From assembly GCF_004342885.1 (NCBI RefSeq), contig NZ_SMAB01000003.1:1-64000 (forward strand): DNA of 64,000 nucleotides. The letters are read 5' to 3'. A program made the position numbers and the translations under genes. Origin of the DNA: Tepidibacillus fermentans. Its GTDB lineage: Bacteria > Bacillota > Bacilli > Tepidibacillales > Tepidibacillaceae. Under the pieces are notes generated by a model. That model made no database searches and had not been told where the DNA came from. It was given only the letters and a program-made list of their open reading frames with translations. Shown here one piece after another: positions 7,766 through 16,593 of the stretch (positions within the stretch are counted from its first letter, which is position 1; each line of letters starts with the position of its first letter).

Positions 7766-9080
7766 GTTTTCTCTCCCCACCCTGCTTTAATTTCTTAAAC
7801 TCTTCAATGAACTTAGGAACAATCTCGAATGCATCCCCTACAATCGCATATGTACACTTTTCAAAGATCTGTGCATTTGGATCTTTATTAATGGCTACTA
7901 CGATTTCAGAGTTTTCCATACCAACCGTATGTTGCACAGCTCCTGAAATACCAATTGCAAAATATAACTTTGGAGCTACTGTTGTTCCCGTCTGTCCAAC
8001 TTGTTGTGAGTGACTAGCCCAACCAGCTTCTACAGCGTCGCGACTAGCTCCAACAGCTGCACCTAATACCTCAGCTAGTTCATGAACAAGTCTGAAGCCT
8101 TTCTCATCTTGTAACCCTTTACCACCAGCAACGATGATATCAGCATCAGAAAGGCGAATTTTATCACTAACGTCAAGAGCAACACTAATCACTTTTGTTC
8201 TTAAATCTGCTTCTTTTACATTAATTTTTTCCTCGATCAGGTTACCTGTACGTCCTGCTATTGGTTGAATTGCTTTAAACACCTTAGGACGAACAGATGC
8301 CATTTGTGGTCTCTGAACTTTACATAGAATGGTTGCCATGATGTTACCACCCATTGCTGGACGGGAAGCTTCAAGTAAACGATTTTGCATATCAATATCA
8401 AGACGTGTTGTATCTGCTGTTAACCCTGTCCCTAATTCAGTTGCAACTGTACTTGCTAGGTCACGACCGATTGCAGTTGCACCAAATAAGAGAATTTCTG
8501 GTTTATATTTTCGAACGAAATCTACAACACCGACTTGGTAAGCTTCTGAACGATACTGATCTAATACTGGATCATCCATTAGATATACTGTATCGGCTCC
8601 ATGCTCATATAATGTTTTGGTAAGGTGTCGAACATTATTTCCTAGTAATACACCTGCTAATTCTACACCTAATTTATCTGCTAGTTTTCTACCTTCTCCT
8701 AGCAATTCAAGAGATACAGGAGCAATTTTCCCATTTCGTTGTTCGATATAAATCCAAACACCCTGATACTCAGATTCTGGTAGTTTCACAGCTGGTTTCT
8801 CAATCACCTGAGCTACTTGAGCTGGTTTTTCATCCACTTCTGCTTTTGTTTCTATTTTTTGTTCCTTAGGTTCAACGACTGGTTCTGATGCAGCAGCTGG
8901 TTTTACTCCCTCAGGTAAGGTAATGGCATTTGTAGGACAAACTTCAATGCACTCTCCGCATTCTACACATTTATCAGGAATGACTTCTGCTTTCGTATCC
9001 CCTAAGAAAAGAGCCTCATGCGGGCAAGTATCAACACAAGCACCACAAGAAATACAAAGAGTTGAGATAGATACAGCCAT
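7758..9080 (-). CDS. fixB: Electron transfer flavoprotein alpha subunit FixB with N-terminal 2[4Fe-4S] ferredoxin
   Basis: 440 residues. Residues 1–55 are a bacterial ferredoxin domain with Cys9, 12, 15, 19 and Cys38, 41, 44, 48. A charged Ala/Pro/Glu/Lys linker runs to about 100. The ETF-alpha domain follows, with the FAD-binding C-terminal half (IIVAGGKGLQ, ASRDAVEAGW, GISGAVQHTVGM). The fused ferredoxin is absent from diazotroph FixB and suggests an extra electron exit to ferredoxin in this bifurcating complex (inference). Three bases downstream of fixA. Confidence 0.93.
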   Translation of the reverse strand: MAVSISTLCISCGACVDTCPHEALFLGDTKAEVIPDKCVECGECIEVCPTNAITLPEGVKPAAASEPVVEPKEQKIETKAEVDEKPAQVAQVIEKPAVKLPESEYQGVWIYIEQRNGKIAPVSLELLGEGRKLADKLGVELAGVLLGNNVRHLTKTLYEHGADTVYLMDDPVLDQYRSEAYQVGVVDFVRKYKPEILLFGATAIGRDLASTVATELGTGLTADTTRLDIDMQNRLLEASRPAMGGNIMATILCKVQRPQMASVRPKVFKAIQPIAGRTGNLIEEKINVKEADLRTKVISVALDVSDKIRLSDADIIVAGGKGLQDEKGFRLVHELAEVLGAAVGASRDAVEAGWASHSQQVGQTGTTVAPKLYFAIGISGAVQHTVGMENSEIVVAINKDPNAQIFEKCTYAIVGDAFEIVPKFIEEFKKLKQGGERKHG

Positions 9081-9083
9081 TTC

Positions 9084-9902
9084 CTACACTCCTTCCTTAG
9101 CAAACAAACCATGAACGTTTAATAGTTTATCTATGACTTTTGCTACTTTTTCATCCGCAGTTCCTTCGATTCTCTCTCCTCCCGATTGCTTAGGTGGAGC
9201 GAAAATCTTACCAACAACTGTTGGGGAGCCTTTTAATCCTAATTGATTTCGATCAACTTCAATATCGTTTGTTGTCCAAACGATCGGCTGATATTTTGCA
9301 GCTCGAATCATATTCGGCAAAGGAGAATAGGTTAACTCATTGATCTCTTTTTCAACCGTTAATAAACAAGGTAATTTTGATTCAACAATTTCGTGCCCAT
9401 CTTCAATTTTACGCTGAACACGAATGGTACGGTCATTGACTGAAAAACTCTCAATCTGATCCACTTGGGTTAACACAGGAATCCCTAATCTTCTTGCCAC
9501 TCCAGGCCCTACCTGTGCAGTATCCCCGTCAATAGCTTGCTTACCAGCAAAAATTAGGTCAACTGGTTCTTTTTCCATTACTTTTTTTAGAGCTTGAGTT
9601 AATGCATAACTAGTCGCTAATGTATCTGATCCTGCAAATGCACGGTCCGAAATAAGGTAACCTTCATCTGCACCTAATTCGATACATTTCTTAATGGTAC
9701 TGACGGCCATAGGAGGTCCCATGGAAATGACTGTCACTTTACCACCGTATTTTTGTTTCAATCGTACTGCTTCTTCAACTGCATGTGCATCGTAAGGGTT
9801 AATAATTGATGGAGCACTACTGCGATCAAGTGTATTTGTCACAGGATCCAATTTAACGACACTGGTGTCAGGAACTTGCTTAACAAATACGACATAATGC
9901 AT
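9084..9902 (-). CDS. fixA: Electron transfer flavoprotein beta subunit FixA
   Basis: 272 residues beginning MHYVVFVKQVPDT, the ETF-beta hallmark. The AMP/FAD site segment (FAGKQAIDGDTAQVGPGVA) is visible around residues 119–137. With FixB it forms the flavin heterodimer that bifurcates NADH electrons to quinone (through FixCX) and to ferredoxin or flavodoxin. First gene of fixABCX; a 140-base leader separates it from the next upstream gene. Confidence 0.93.
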   Translation of the reverse strand: MHYVVFVKQVPDTSVVKLDPVTNTLDRSSAPSIINPYDAHAVEEAVRLKQKYGGKVTVISMGPPMAVSTIKKCIELGADEGYLISDRAFAGSDTLATSYALTQALKKVMEKEPVDLIFAGKQAIDGDTAQVGPGVARRLGIPVLTQVDQIESFSVNDRTIRVQRKIEDGHEIVESKLPCLLTVEKEINELTYSPLPNMIRAAKYQPIVWTTNDIEVDRNQLGLKGSPTVVGKIFAPPKQSGGERIEGTADEKVAKVIDKLLNVHGLFAKEGV

Positions 9903-10044
9903 GTTGTTTCACATCCTCTCCCTGAATAATTAACGAAATAGTTTGGTTGTTTTTTGTACATTTCTTTTACATAAAAATCTTTGCGGATTTTTTCACAAAG
10001 CATCTTAATTTAAGGATAGACAATAATCCAAAGATATGCAATTA

Positions 10045-10506
10045 TTATTTTTGACTTCTCAAAAGATTTTTGATTGTAGATAACGCCATGACGAAAACAT
10101 CGAGCAATTGAGGTTTATAAACTTTTTCACAAGGTCCATCAATACCCCTAATATATTTTTTTAACTGATCTTGCATTTGAACTCTCCATAACTCTCGTTC
10201 TTTTTGAATTTGTTGTAAACTATTGACAAATCCTAAGTTCAAATAGCATTCATCGGGATTTTGCTCTATTACCTCTCGACTTAAATGATATATTGATTTT
10301 AATTGTAATGATGGTTTAATCACAATGACATTGATCACATTTGCCTTCAGTTGCTGAATGAGTTCATCTTCATTTCGCAATGGTAATCTCGAAAAATGAA
10401 ATTCAGATTGAAAATAGATCGAGCCATTTTCATCGATGGATAATGTAAGGAATTCATATTTAGAAAACGGGGTTTCGTTCGGTACAATCGCAGCGATTTT
10501 GTCCAT
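10045..10506 (-). CDS. Uncharacterised protein, 153 residues
   Basis: Not recognised. It begins MDKIAAIVPNETPF and has an alternating beta/alpha pattern (LSIDENGSIYFQSEF; VINVIVIKPSLQL) loosely like the small alpha/beta NifX-type fold, then a charged helical middle (QQIQKERELWRVQMQDQLKKY). No transmembrane segment and only two Cys. It sits upstream of fixA on the same strand. A weak CTTTGTG/CGCAAAG hairpin with ATTTTT lies between them, so co-transcription with fixABCX is uncertain. Confidence 0.5.
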   Translation of the reverse strand: MDKIAAIVPNETPFSKYEFLTLSIDENGSIYFQSEFHFSRLPLRNEDELIQQLKANVINVIVIKPSLQLKSIYHLSREVIEQNPDECYLNLGFVNSLQQIQKERELWRVQMQDQLKKYIRGIDGPCEKVYKPQLLDVFVMALSTIKNLLRSQK

Positions 10507-10555
10507 TTTTTAATTCTCTTTTCTTCTTACTTGTCTTTTTTTAGAATAACACCAA

Positions 10556-10588
10556 TAAAAAAGCTTTGACAACAAATGCCAAAGCTTA
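10556..10588 (-). terminator. Terminator of the LysM/3D gene
   Basis: AAGCTTTG/CAAAGCTT stem followed on the minus strand by TTTT, immediately downstream of the gene ending at 10597. Confidence 0.75.
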
Positions 10589-10596
10589 AATTCATT

Positions 10597-11430
10597 TTAT
10601 TCAAAAATCTCGACTCGAACATTTCTTTTGACCCCAAATTCTAATGCGTCATCTACATTTTCAAAATAGACGTCAATTTTATTTCCCTTAATTGCCCCAC
10701 CTGTATCTTGTGCAATTCGATAGCCCATTCCCTCAATATAGATCCTTGAACCAATCGGAATCACTCGTGGGTCAACTGCAACCGTTACTCCCTCTTTTGC
10801 CCTTGCTCCAGAAGCAGTGATACCGTAACCTGGATCACCTGGTCGTTTCCCTGTAGATTCTGGTCCAGCAGTATAGGCGGTTAGAGTATAGAATCCTAAT
10901 ATTTTTCTTTGAGATCGACTTACTGAACTCATTGTTGCAACGTCATTTTTCGGTAATTTTATTGTTGATCCAATAGCAAGAGCGTTTGCTTTTACATTAG
11001 GATTCATACGAAGAATAGCGTCTACGGTTATACGGTATTTTTGGGCAATCTCCCATAAGGTATCACCCCTTTTAATTTCATAAACACTGGTTTGTGACTC
11101 TTGTTCAAGGTTTTGCGTTTCATTTAAAGCTGTGGCATTTAACACTTCTTGCTGGTTAGGAATTTTGATCGTACTACCTATTACAAGAGCTAAAGGATCA
11201 ATACCTGGGTTTAACTCTACAATTTTTTTCCAATCGATATTGTATTTTTTACCAATTGAATATAAGGTATCTCCATTACTTACTTGGTAATCAATCATTG
11301 TTGGTTCGAAAGGTTGCATGATTTCTGTCTCCAGCTCAATATTATCAAATACTAGCATTCTAGCAAAAACAGTAGAACTAAAAAAGATAGAGAAAATAAG
11401 TAACAAAAATCCTGTCTTTCGAAATTTCAT
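10597..11430 (-). CDS. Secreted LysM–LysM–3D domain cell-wall protein
   Basis: 277 residues. A signal peptide (about 1–23, KTGFLLLIFSIFFSSTVFA) is followed by LysM 1 (YQVSNGDTLYSIGKKYNI, about 49–92), LysM 2 (YEIKRGDTLWEIAQKYRI, about 117–160) and a C-terminal 3D domain with three conserved Asp regions (AVDPRVIPIGS, AQDTGGAIKG, DVYF). This order matches YocH/YabE-type 3D proteins, thought to be lytic transglycosylase-like wall enzymes related to Rpf/MltA folds. It acts outside the cell on peptidoglycan. Own terminator. Confidence 0.88.
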   Translation of the reverse strand: MKFRKTGFLLLIFSIFFSSTVFARMLVFDNIELETEIMQPFEPTMIDYQVSNGDTLYSIGKKYNIDWKKIVELNPGIDPLALVIGSTIKIPNQQEVLNATALNETQNLEQESQTSVYEIKRGDTLWEIAQKYRITVDAILRMNPNVKANALAIGSTIKLPKNDVATMSSVSRSQRKILGFYTLTAYTAGPESTGKRPGDPGYGITASGARAKEGVTVAVDPRVIPIGSRIYIEGMGYRIAQDTGGAIKGNKIDVYFENVDDALEFGVKRNVRVEIFE

Positions 11431-11569
11431 TCACAAACCCCTTTCAATCATGAAACATGATATTTCTGTTATATTCCATCATTGACAAAGTTTGTGAATC
11501 CTATACATTTTAATTATTCTGTTACATAGAGTTAGTAGATTTTCTTCATACTATTCTTGAGGTGATTTT

Positions 11570-11806
11570 ATGAACAAAAAGGAAAAAAAAGAATTTGCTA
11601 AAAAAGCTATGGAGGCCAAAGATACTCCTCTTGATCATTGGAGCAAGGATGTAGATCCTGCAATTATGGCTGGAGATGAATGGGTAGACAAAAAAAATGA
11701 TTTTGGTCATGCAACAACTGAGAATAAGGAATTGCATAAAGGAATTAATGCACAAAGCGGAACATTTATGCACCCCGTTCATGACGTTTCTTATGGCAAG
11801 GATTAA
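11570..11806 (+). CDS. Small hydrophilic protein, DUF3905-like
   Basis: 78 residues, start ATG after GAGGTGA. It has a charged Lys-rich N terminus, then DHWSKDVDPAIMAGDEWVDKKNDFG and an HPVHDVSY tail. The DPxIxAGDEWV segment resembles the DUF3905 family found in sporulating Bacillaceae (recall, not checked). No membrane segment and no Cys. Function unknown; its neighbour is the spore-coat cluster, so a sporulation role is possible. Confidence 0.55.
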   Translation: MNKKEKKEFAKKAMEAKDTPLDHWSKDVDPAIMAGDEWVDKKNDFGHATTENKELHKGINAQSGTFMHPVHDVSYGKD

Positions 11807-11827
11807 ATAAAAAACGATTCACAAATT

Positions 11828-11862
11828 GGGCTGTTGACTTTTTATGACTACAGCCCTTTTTC
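11828..11862 (+). terminator. Terminator of the DUF3905-like gene
   Basis: GGGCTGT/ACAGCCC stem around a 17-base loop, then TTTTTCT. Confidence 0.7.
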
Positions 11863-11972
11863 TATTTCATGATCGGATTCCCTCCCACTTCCAAATAGGC
11901 AAATATCCCCGTTACAGTTATTTGCCTACCTGAATATCGTGATATGGAGATCAATTAGAGGAGGAATTGTTG

Positions 11973-12221
11973 GTGAATAGACCAATGGACTTATTACTCA
12001 AATATCAAGAGATAGAGTTCGCTGCAGCTGAAGTAAGGCTCTATCTAGATACCCATCCATTTGATCAAAGAGCTCAATGTGATTTCAAACGGTACACTTA
12101 CCAAATGATGATGATGCGACCTCAACTTGAGCGTATATTTGGTCCATTGACCCATGAATATTCACAAGAAAATCCAGCCCGCTGGGTCGAAGAACCATGG
12201 CCATGGGAATTAATCTATTAG
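11973..12221 (+). CDS. cotJB: Spore coat protein CotJB
   Basis: 82 residues from GTG at 11973 (AGAGGAGG 8 bases upstream; in-frame TTG codons just before are less well placed). The pattern LLKYQEIEFAAAEVRLYLDTHPFDQRA … PWPWE is the CotJB signature. In Bacillus CotJA/B/C are inner-coat proteins made in the mother cell. It directly precedes cotJC, with a 19-base gap. Confidence 0.88.
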   Translation: MNRPMDLLLKYQEIEFAAAEVRLYLDTHPFDQRAQCDFKRYTYQMMMMRPQLERIFGPLTHEYSQENPARWVEEPWPWELIY

Positions 12222-12240
12222 AAAGGAGCGGAAAAGCACA

Positions 12241-12879
12241 ATGTGGATTTATGAGAAAAAATTACAACGGCCAATTCGGATTGAAAGGCCGGATTTAGGC
12301 ATTGCAAAGTTCTTAATTACCCAATATGGTGGACCAGACGGCGAACTTTCTGCAGCACTACGTTATCTTAATCAAAGATATAGTATGCCAAACAAACGGG
12401 CAAAAGCCCTTTTAACCGATATAGGCACAGAAGAATTAGGTCATTTGGAAATGATTGCTACGATGGTTCATAAGCTAACCAAAGGCGCAACACCAGAAGA
12501 GATGAGGATGGCAGGATTAGGTTCCCACTATGCCGATCACGAGAAAGCATTATTTTATGTGGATGCAAATGGTAATCCTTGGACTGCTTCTTACATTCAA
12601 GCAAAAGGAGACCCGATTGCCGACATTATGGAGGATATTGCTGCTGAGGAAAAGGCTCGTGCTACGTATCAACACTTAATCAATCTAACAGATGATCCTG
12701 GATTAATTGATGCTCTTAAGTTCTTAAGAGAACGGGAAGTCGTCCACTCCCAACGTTTTAGAGAGATTCTTTATATCTTAAGGGAAGAGAAAAGTCACAA
12801 ACTATTTCCAGGTCAGATCTTAGAGACAAAAGATATTTTTACCAATAACAAAGTAACACCAGACGATATTCTTGATTAA
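12241..12879 (+). CDS. cotJC: Spore coat manganese catalase CotJC
   Basis: 212 residues, the usual CotJC length. It is a ferritin-like four-helix dimanganese catalase: metal ligands are visible in TEELGHLE (first Glu/His pair) and DIAAEEKAR … REREVVHSQRF (second pair). It presumably protects the spore from peroxide. Second gene of the cotJ operon. AAAGGAGCG ribosome site. Confidence 0.92.
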   Translation: MWIYEKKLQRPIRIERPDLGIAKFLITQYGGPDGELSAALRYLNQRYSMPNKRAKALLTDIGTEELGHLEMIATMVHKLTKGATPEEMRMAGLGSHYADHEKALFYVDANGNPWTASYIQAKGDPIADIMEDIAAEEKARATYQHLINLTDDPGLIDALKFLREREVVHSQRFREILYILREEKSHKLFPGQILETKDIFTNNKVTPDDILD

Positions 12880-12909
12880 TCTTCATCCTAAACCGAAAGG
12901 AGGTTTTTT

Positions 12910-13071
12910 ATGTTGAGAAGAAGACCCTACCCTCCTATTCCCATACCACCAGTGAAAAGAATACCCCTGCCTCCTCAAGATTACACAAAACAATTCCCAC
13001 TAGATAAAGCTCTTATGAAAGGGACATTATTTAAATGGTTGTATGATCCATACGTAAAACGATTTTTTTAA
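12910..13071 (+). CDS. cotJA: CotJA-like spore coat peptide
   Basis: 53 residues, not a large reading frame but with a perfect AAAGGAGG site 6 bases before ATG. It is Pro-rich (RRRPYPPIPIPPVKRIPLPPQDY), followed by FPLDKALMKGTLFKWLYDPY. That second part aligns with the CotJA core of Bacillus (F-PxEALxxGTLWPxLxxPY, from memory). It is the third gene here, whereas B. subtilis has cotJA first. A terminator follows directly. Confidence 0.8.
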   Translation: MLRRRPYPPIPIPPVKRIPLPPQDYTKQFPLDKALMKGTLFKWLYDPYVKRFF

Positions 13072-13078
13072 AGTTTAG

Positions 13079-13104
13079 GCCCCGTTGAAACGGGGTTTTT
13101 TATT
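13079..13104 (+). terminator. cotJ operon terminator
   Basis: CCCCGTT-gaa-AACGGGG-like stem followed by TTTTTT. Confidence 0.85.
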
Positions 13105-13235
13105 CTAATGAAAAAATGAAAACGTTTTATATTTTTTTTAAAAAAAGTATTCTAAATTTCTATATACATGTTATAATTTAACTTAAAATTATGAATATTT
13201 AGTATAAAAATATTAATTTAATGGGGTGAGTAAAA

Positions 13236-14801
13236 ATGTCAGAACTAGAAAATCGTATTAGGGACAAAAGTTTACTTAGTAAGATTATGAAACCAGAAGA
13301 CACTATTAAATTTTTTGAGGAAGCTGGAGCTGGAAAGAGAAGTGTGAATCTCGGATGGTCTGGGTTTACCCCAGTTGGATATCCAAAAGTTGTGCCTATC
13401 GCTTTGGCTGATCACGTTGAAAAAAATAATCTTCAGGGGAAATGGAAATTCAACCTGTTTACAGGTGCATCAGTTGGTGCTGAAACTGAAGACAGATGGG
13501 CAACTCTTGATATGATCGATAGAAGATGGCCATACCAAACAGGTAAAAATATTGCTAAGGGGATCAATTCAGGTAAAATTAAATTTGGCGATAAACACCT
13601 TTCAATGTTTCCACAAGATTTGAAATATGGGTTTTATACCAAAGATGAAGGTGGGAAACTTGATATTGCAATAATCGAGGCTTCTGCCATTACCGAAGAT
13701 GGTAACATTGTTCTGACAGGTGCTGTTGGTTCAGCTCCTGAGATCATTGACATAGCGGACAAAATTATCGTTGAAATAAATACCGGACTCCCCTCATTTG
13801 AAGGTATGCATGATATTGTTGTTTCAGACTTGCCACCGTATAGAAAAATTATACCAATAACTGATCTAAGACAAAGAATAGGTACCCCCTGGTGTCCAAC
13901 TGACAAGAGTAAAATTATTGCTATCGTTGAATCAACATTACCCGATAACGGTAGGGCACTAAGAGGTACAGATGAAGTAGCACAGGCAATTGCCGATAAT
14001 ATTATCGACTTTTTTACCACTGAAGTAAAAGCTGGTAGATTACCTAAAAACCTTCTACCACTTCAATCTGGAGTTGGTTCAATTGCAAATGCAGTAGTAG
14101 GCGGGCTCGTAAATTCACCATTTGAAAACTTAACTGTATATACAGAGGTATTACAGGACACATTTTTACCTTTCCTTGATTCTGGCAAATGTAAATATAT
14201 CAACTGTACATCTCTCTCGCTATCAAACGAAGGTTTTTCAGAATGGTGGGAAAAGTTTGACAAATATAAAGAGATGGTTCTAATGAGACCACAACAAATA
14301 TCAAATAATCCAGAAGTGATTAGAAGACTTGGAGTTATAGCTATGAACACCCCTGTTGAATTTGATATCTATGCACATGCAAACTCTACCAATGTTGGTG
14401 GAAGCAGAATGATAAATGGCATTGGCGGTTCTGGTGATTTTGAAAGAAACGCATTTATTTCAATTATGCATGCTCCATCTGTCAGACCGACAAAAACGGA
14501 TGAATTTGGTATTTCTGGTGTTGTTCCAAAAGTCCCTCACGTTGACCATACGGAACATGATATTGATGTGCTTGTTACTGAACAAGGACTTGCTGATTTA
14601 AGAGGGCTTGCACCAAAAGATCGAGCACGTGAGATTATCAAAAAATGTGCTCATCCTGCATACAAAGATTATTTATTTGATTATCTGGAAAGAGCTGAAA
14701 AAGCTACAGGTTATGCACACGAACCACATATATTAAGTGAAGCATACAAACTTCATATAAGTCTTGAAGAAAATGGTACAATGAGATTTTGGAACAAATA
14801 G
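13236..14801 (+). CDS. Acetyl-CoA hydrolase/transferase family, succinyl-CoA:acetate CoA-transferase type
   Basis: 521 residues, start ATG after GGGGTGAG. The order of motifs matches family I CoA-transferases of the acetyl-CoA hydrolase/succinate CoA-transferase group: FTGASVGAETE (N-domain), TEVLQD with the probable catalytic Glu near residue 303, and GGSGDFERNAF plus VTEQGLADLRGLAPKDRA near the C terminus. It would swap CoA between acetyl-CoA and succinate or another acid. About 20 of its 23 Arg codons are AGA/AGG, unlike the mixed CGN/AGR usage of its neighbours. It stands alone between two terminators, which fits acquisition by transfer. Confidence 0.85.
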   Translation: MSELENRIRDKSLLSKIMKPEDTIKFFEEAGAGKRSVNLGWSGFTPVGYPKVVPIALADHVEKNNLQGKWKFNLFTGASVGAETEDRWATLDMIDRRWPYQTGKNIAKGINSGKIKFGDKHLSMFPQDLKYGFYTKDEGGKLDIAIIEASAITEDGNIVLTGAVGSAPEIIDIADKIIVEINTGLPSFEGMHDIVVSDLPPYRKIIPITDLRQRIGTPWCPTDKSKIIAIVESTLPDNGRALRGTDEVAQAIADNIIDFFTTEVKAGRLPKNLLPLQSGVGSIANAVVGGLVNSPFENLTVYTEVLQDTFLPFLDSGKCKYINCTSLSLSNEGFSEWWEKFDKYKEMVLMRPQQISNNPEVIRRLGVIAMNTPVEFDIYAHANSTNVGGSRMINGIGGSGDFERNAFISIMHAPSVRPTKTDEFGISGVVPKVPHVDHTEHDIDVLVTEQGLADLRGLAPKDRAREIIKKCAHPAYKDYLFDYLERAEKATGYAHEPHILSEAYKLHISLEENGTMRFWNK

Positions 14802-14842
14802 GTTAGAGGTTAGAAATTGGAAACTTAGTTGTTTGAAACTTG

Positions 14843-14876
14843 AACCCCCCGTCGGTCGACACGGGGGGTTTTATTT
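14843..14876 (+). terminator. CoA-transferase terminator
   Basis: Perfect AACCCCCCGT/ACGGGGGGTT stem with an 8-base loop and TTT tail; unusually GC-rich for the window. Confidence 0.85.
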
Positions 14877-14897
14877 CATATATTCTTCTTGCTTCTT

Positions 14898-16136
14898 CTA
14901 TTCACCTTGTTCTAATTGCCTTTTTCGATAAATGATAAACATCCATTTATATAAAAGGGCACTAATGATACTTAGTATAAAGATTCCACTTAAAATGATT
15001 CTCGGTTGAAAAAATCCAGCTAACGTAACTGCTAGAGGTGCTATCGCTCTTCCAATAGTAAACTGAAGAGATGATGCACCTAAATATTGACCTCTTTGAT
15101 CTTCTGGGGCCATTTCTGTAATAAAATTCTGGATGACTGGAGTTCGAATCAGTTCTGCTAATGTAAAGAGCGCCATTAATCCAATCAATATCCAAACATT
15201 GGTAGTAAATGCAATCAACCAATAACTTAAACCAAATAACAACGAAGAGATAATCAATGCTTTTTCATCCGACCAAGCTTTAATTTTCTGGCTCACCCAG
15301 ACTGTGAATAATACAACGAGAAGACCATTTTCAGAGATCATCCAGCCAAAAAGCTTCTCGCCAGTTACTTGAATTTCCCAAAATCCCAGATTCATAACTT
15401 GGCTCGGTACGTACTTCTTCAGATATACCCCCAAGTATAAGTCCATCTGCATAAAGACTTGCGAGATCAATATACCTGCAACCATGTAAAGAAAAAATAC
15501 CCTATCTGTAAAAATAACCATATAATTTTTCAATTGAGCGGTTAAATTCCTTCCCTTTGTTGAATCCTTCGCCGTTAAAGGCAGCGTTTCCCGCAAAACC
15601 TTCACCATTACGATGAATATCATAAAGGTGATCATCGAAGAAATGAGAATCATGTATTGCCGATAATTAAAAAAGAAAAAAGATCCAATAATCGGTCCGA
15701 TCACAACTCCCAAATTAACAGCCGTATAGAAAGCTGCAAAGATTGGCCTGCGTTCCTCTAAAGGAACTAGGTCAGCAACCATTGCCATACTCGCAGGATG
15801 ATAGATGCTTCCCATCATCGATATTCCTATGAATATCAAATAATCGACCCATGGTGAAAAAGAAAAGGCAAAAATGAAAAGCGCGATCGCTTGTACCCCT
15901 AACGAAAAAACCATCATTCGTTTTCGCCCAAAACGATCTGCAGCAGATCCCCCGAAAAGATTTGCGATTACTCCTAGAATCGGAGGAATTATCATTAATG
16001 TGCCTGTTAATTGTTCACCAAACTGATCAATAAAATATAATGTCATGAAAGGAAAGAACATCCAAAATAAAATACTATTAATTGTTTCAGCAATAATTCT
16101 AACCCTTAGATTCAGATCCCAATGTTTGAGATTCAT
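14898..16136 (-). CDS. MFS drug/metabolite efflux transporter
   Basis: 412 residues with about 12 hydrophobic segments. The MFS motif A region reads GGSAADRFGRKRMM (between segments 2 and 3). Overall order and length match DHA1-type (YdhP/MDR) efflux permeases. Start ATG after TTGGAGG. Substrate unknown. It stands alone, convergent with the CoA-transferase gene. Confidence 0.8.
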   Translation of the reverse strand: MNLKHWDLNLRVRIIAETINSILFWMFFPFMTLYFIDQFGEQLTGTLMIIPPILGVIANLFGGSAADRFGRKRMMVFSLGVQAIALFIFAFSFSPWVDYLIFIGISMMGSIYHPASMAMVADLVPLEERRPIFAAFYTAVNLGVVIGPIIGSFFFFNYRQYMILISSMITFMIFIVMVKVLRETLPLTAKDSTKGRNLTAQLKNYMVIFTDRVFFLYMVAGILISQVFMQMDLYLGVYLKKYVPSQVMNLGFWEIQVTGEKLFGWMISENGLLVVLFTVWVSQKIKAWSDEKALIISSLLFGLSYWLIAFTTNVWILIGLMALFTLAELIRTPVIQNFITEMAPEDQRGQYLGASSLQFTIGRAIAPLAVTLAGFFQPRIILSGIFILSIISALLYKWMFIIYRKRQLEQGE

Positions 16137-16378
16137 ATTGTAATTCCTCCAAAGTTCTTTCGACTCTCATAATATTACCATGATTCTCATAATCTAGAAA
16201 TAAGAATTAAAAAAAGTGAAGTCCTTAAAATATTCCCATAAAATCTATATTCAATGATTCTACATTGAAGTATAATAGGATTATCACAAGGCATTCTGGC
16301 AAATCAAGTTCTTCGTGTTTTGTATTTTTTATTTTTTATTAATCAAAGCAACTACAAAACATCAAGGAGTGAGCCAGT

Positions 16379-16570
16379 ATGGAAACAGTAAAATTATCAA
16401 CATTAGTTCGCTTTGTATTACCTGAACTACAAGAGCTATTGACTGTTCAAGAATTAGAAATGCCTGTGGTTTTAAAAAATGGGATTGATTCTATTAGTTA
16501 TGAAGACATTCTAGAAATTATTGAAGCTACAATATCTCACATGAATGAAAAAGGTGTCCTACTCCATTAA
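16379..16570 (+). CDS. Uncharacterised 63-residue acidic protein
   Basis: A small soluble helical protein (METVKLSTLVRFVLPELQELL … ISYEDILEIIEATISHM) with an AAGGAGTGAG ribosome site. No Cys, no membrane segment, not recognised. The terminator overlaps its last codons and is shared with cydB, which converges on it. Confidence 0.6.
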   Translation: METVKLSTLVRFVLPELQELLTVQELEMPVVLKNGIDSISYEDILEIIEATISHMNEKGVLLH

Positions 16571-16586
16571 GTAGGACACCTTTTTC
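16547..16586. terminator. Bidirectional terminator between small ORF and cydB
   Basis: 17-bp perfect stem AAAAAGGTGTCCTACT/AGTAGGACACCTTTTT with a 6-base loop; U-tails form on both strands. Confidence 0.9.
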
Positions 16587-16593
16587 ATTGATT

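Noticed and set aside
5636..9902. A nitrogen-fixation island
   Set aside because: NifX-like and fixABCX genes occur widely without nitrogenase, and no nifHDK or nifENB is visible.
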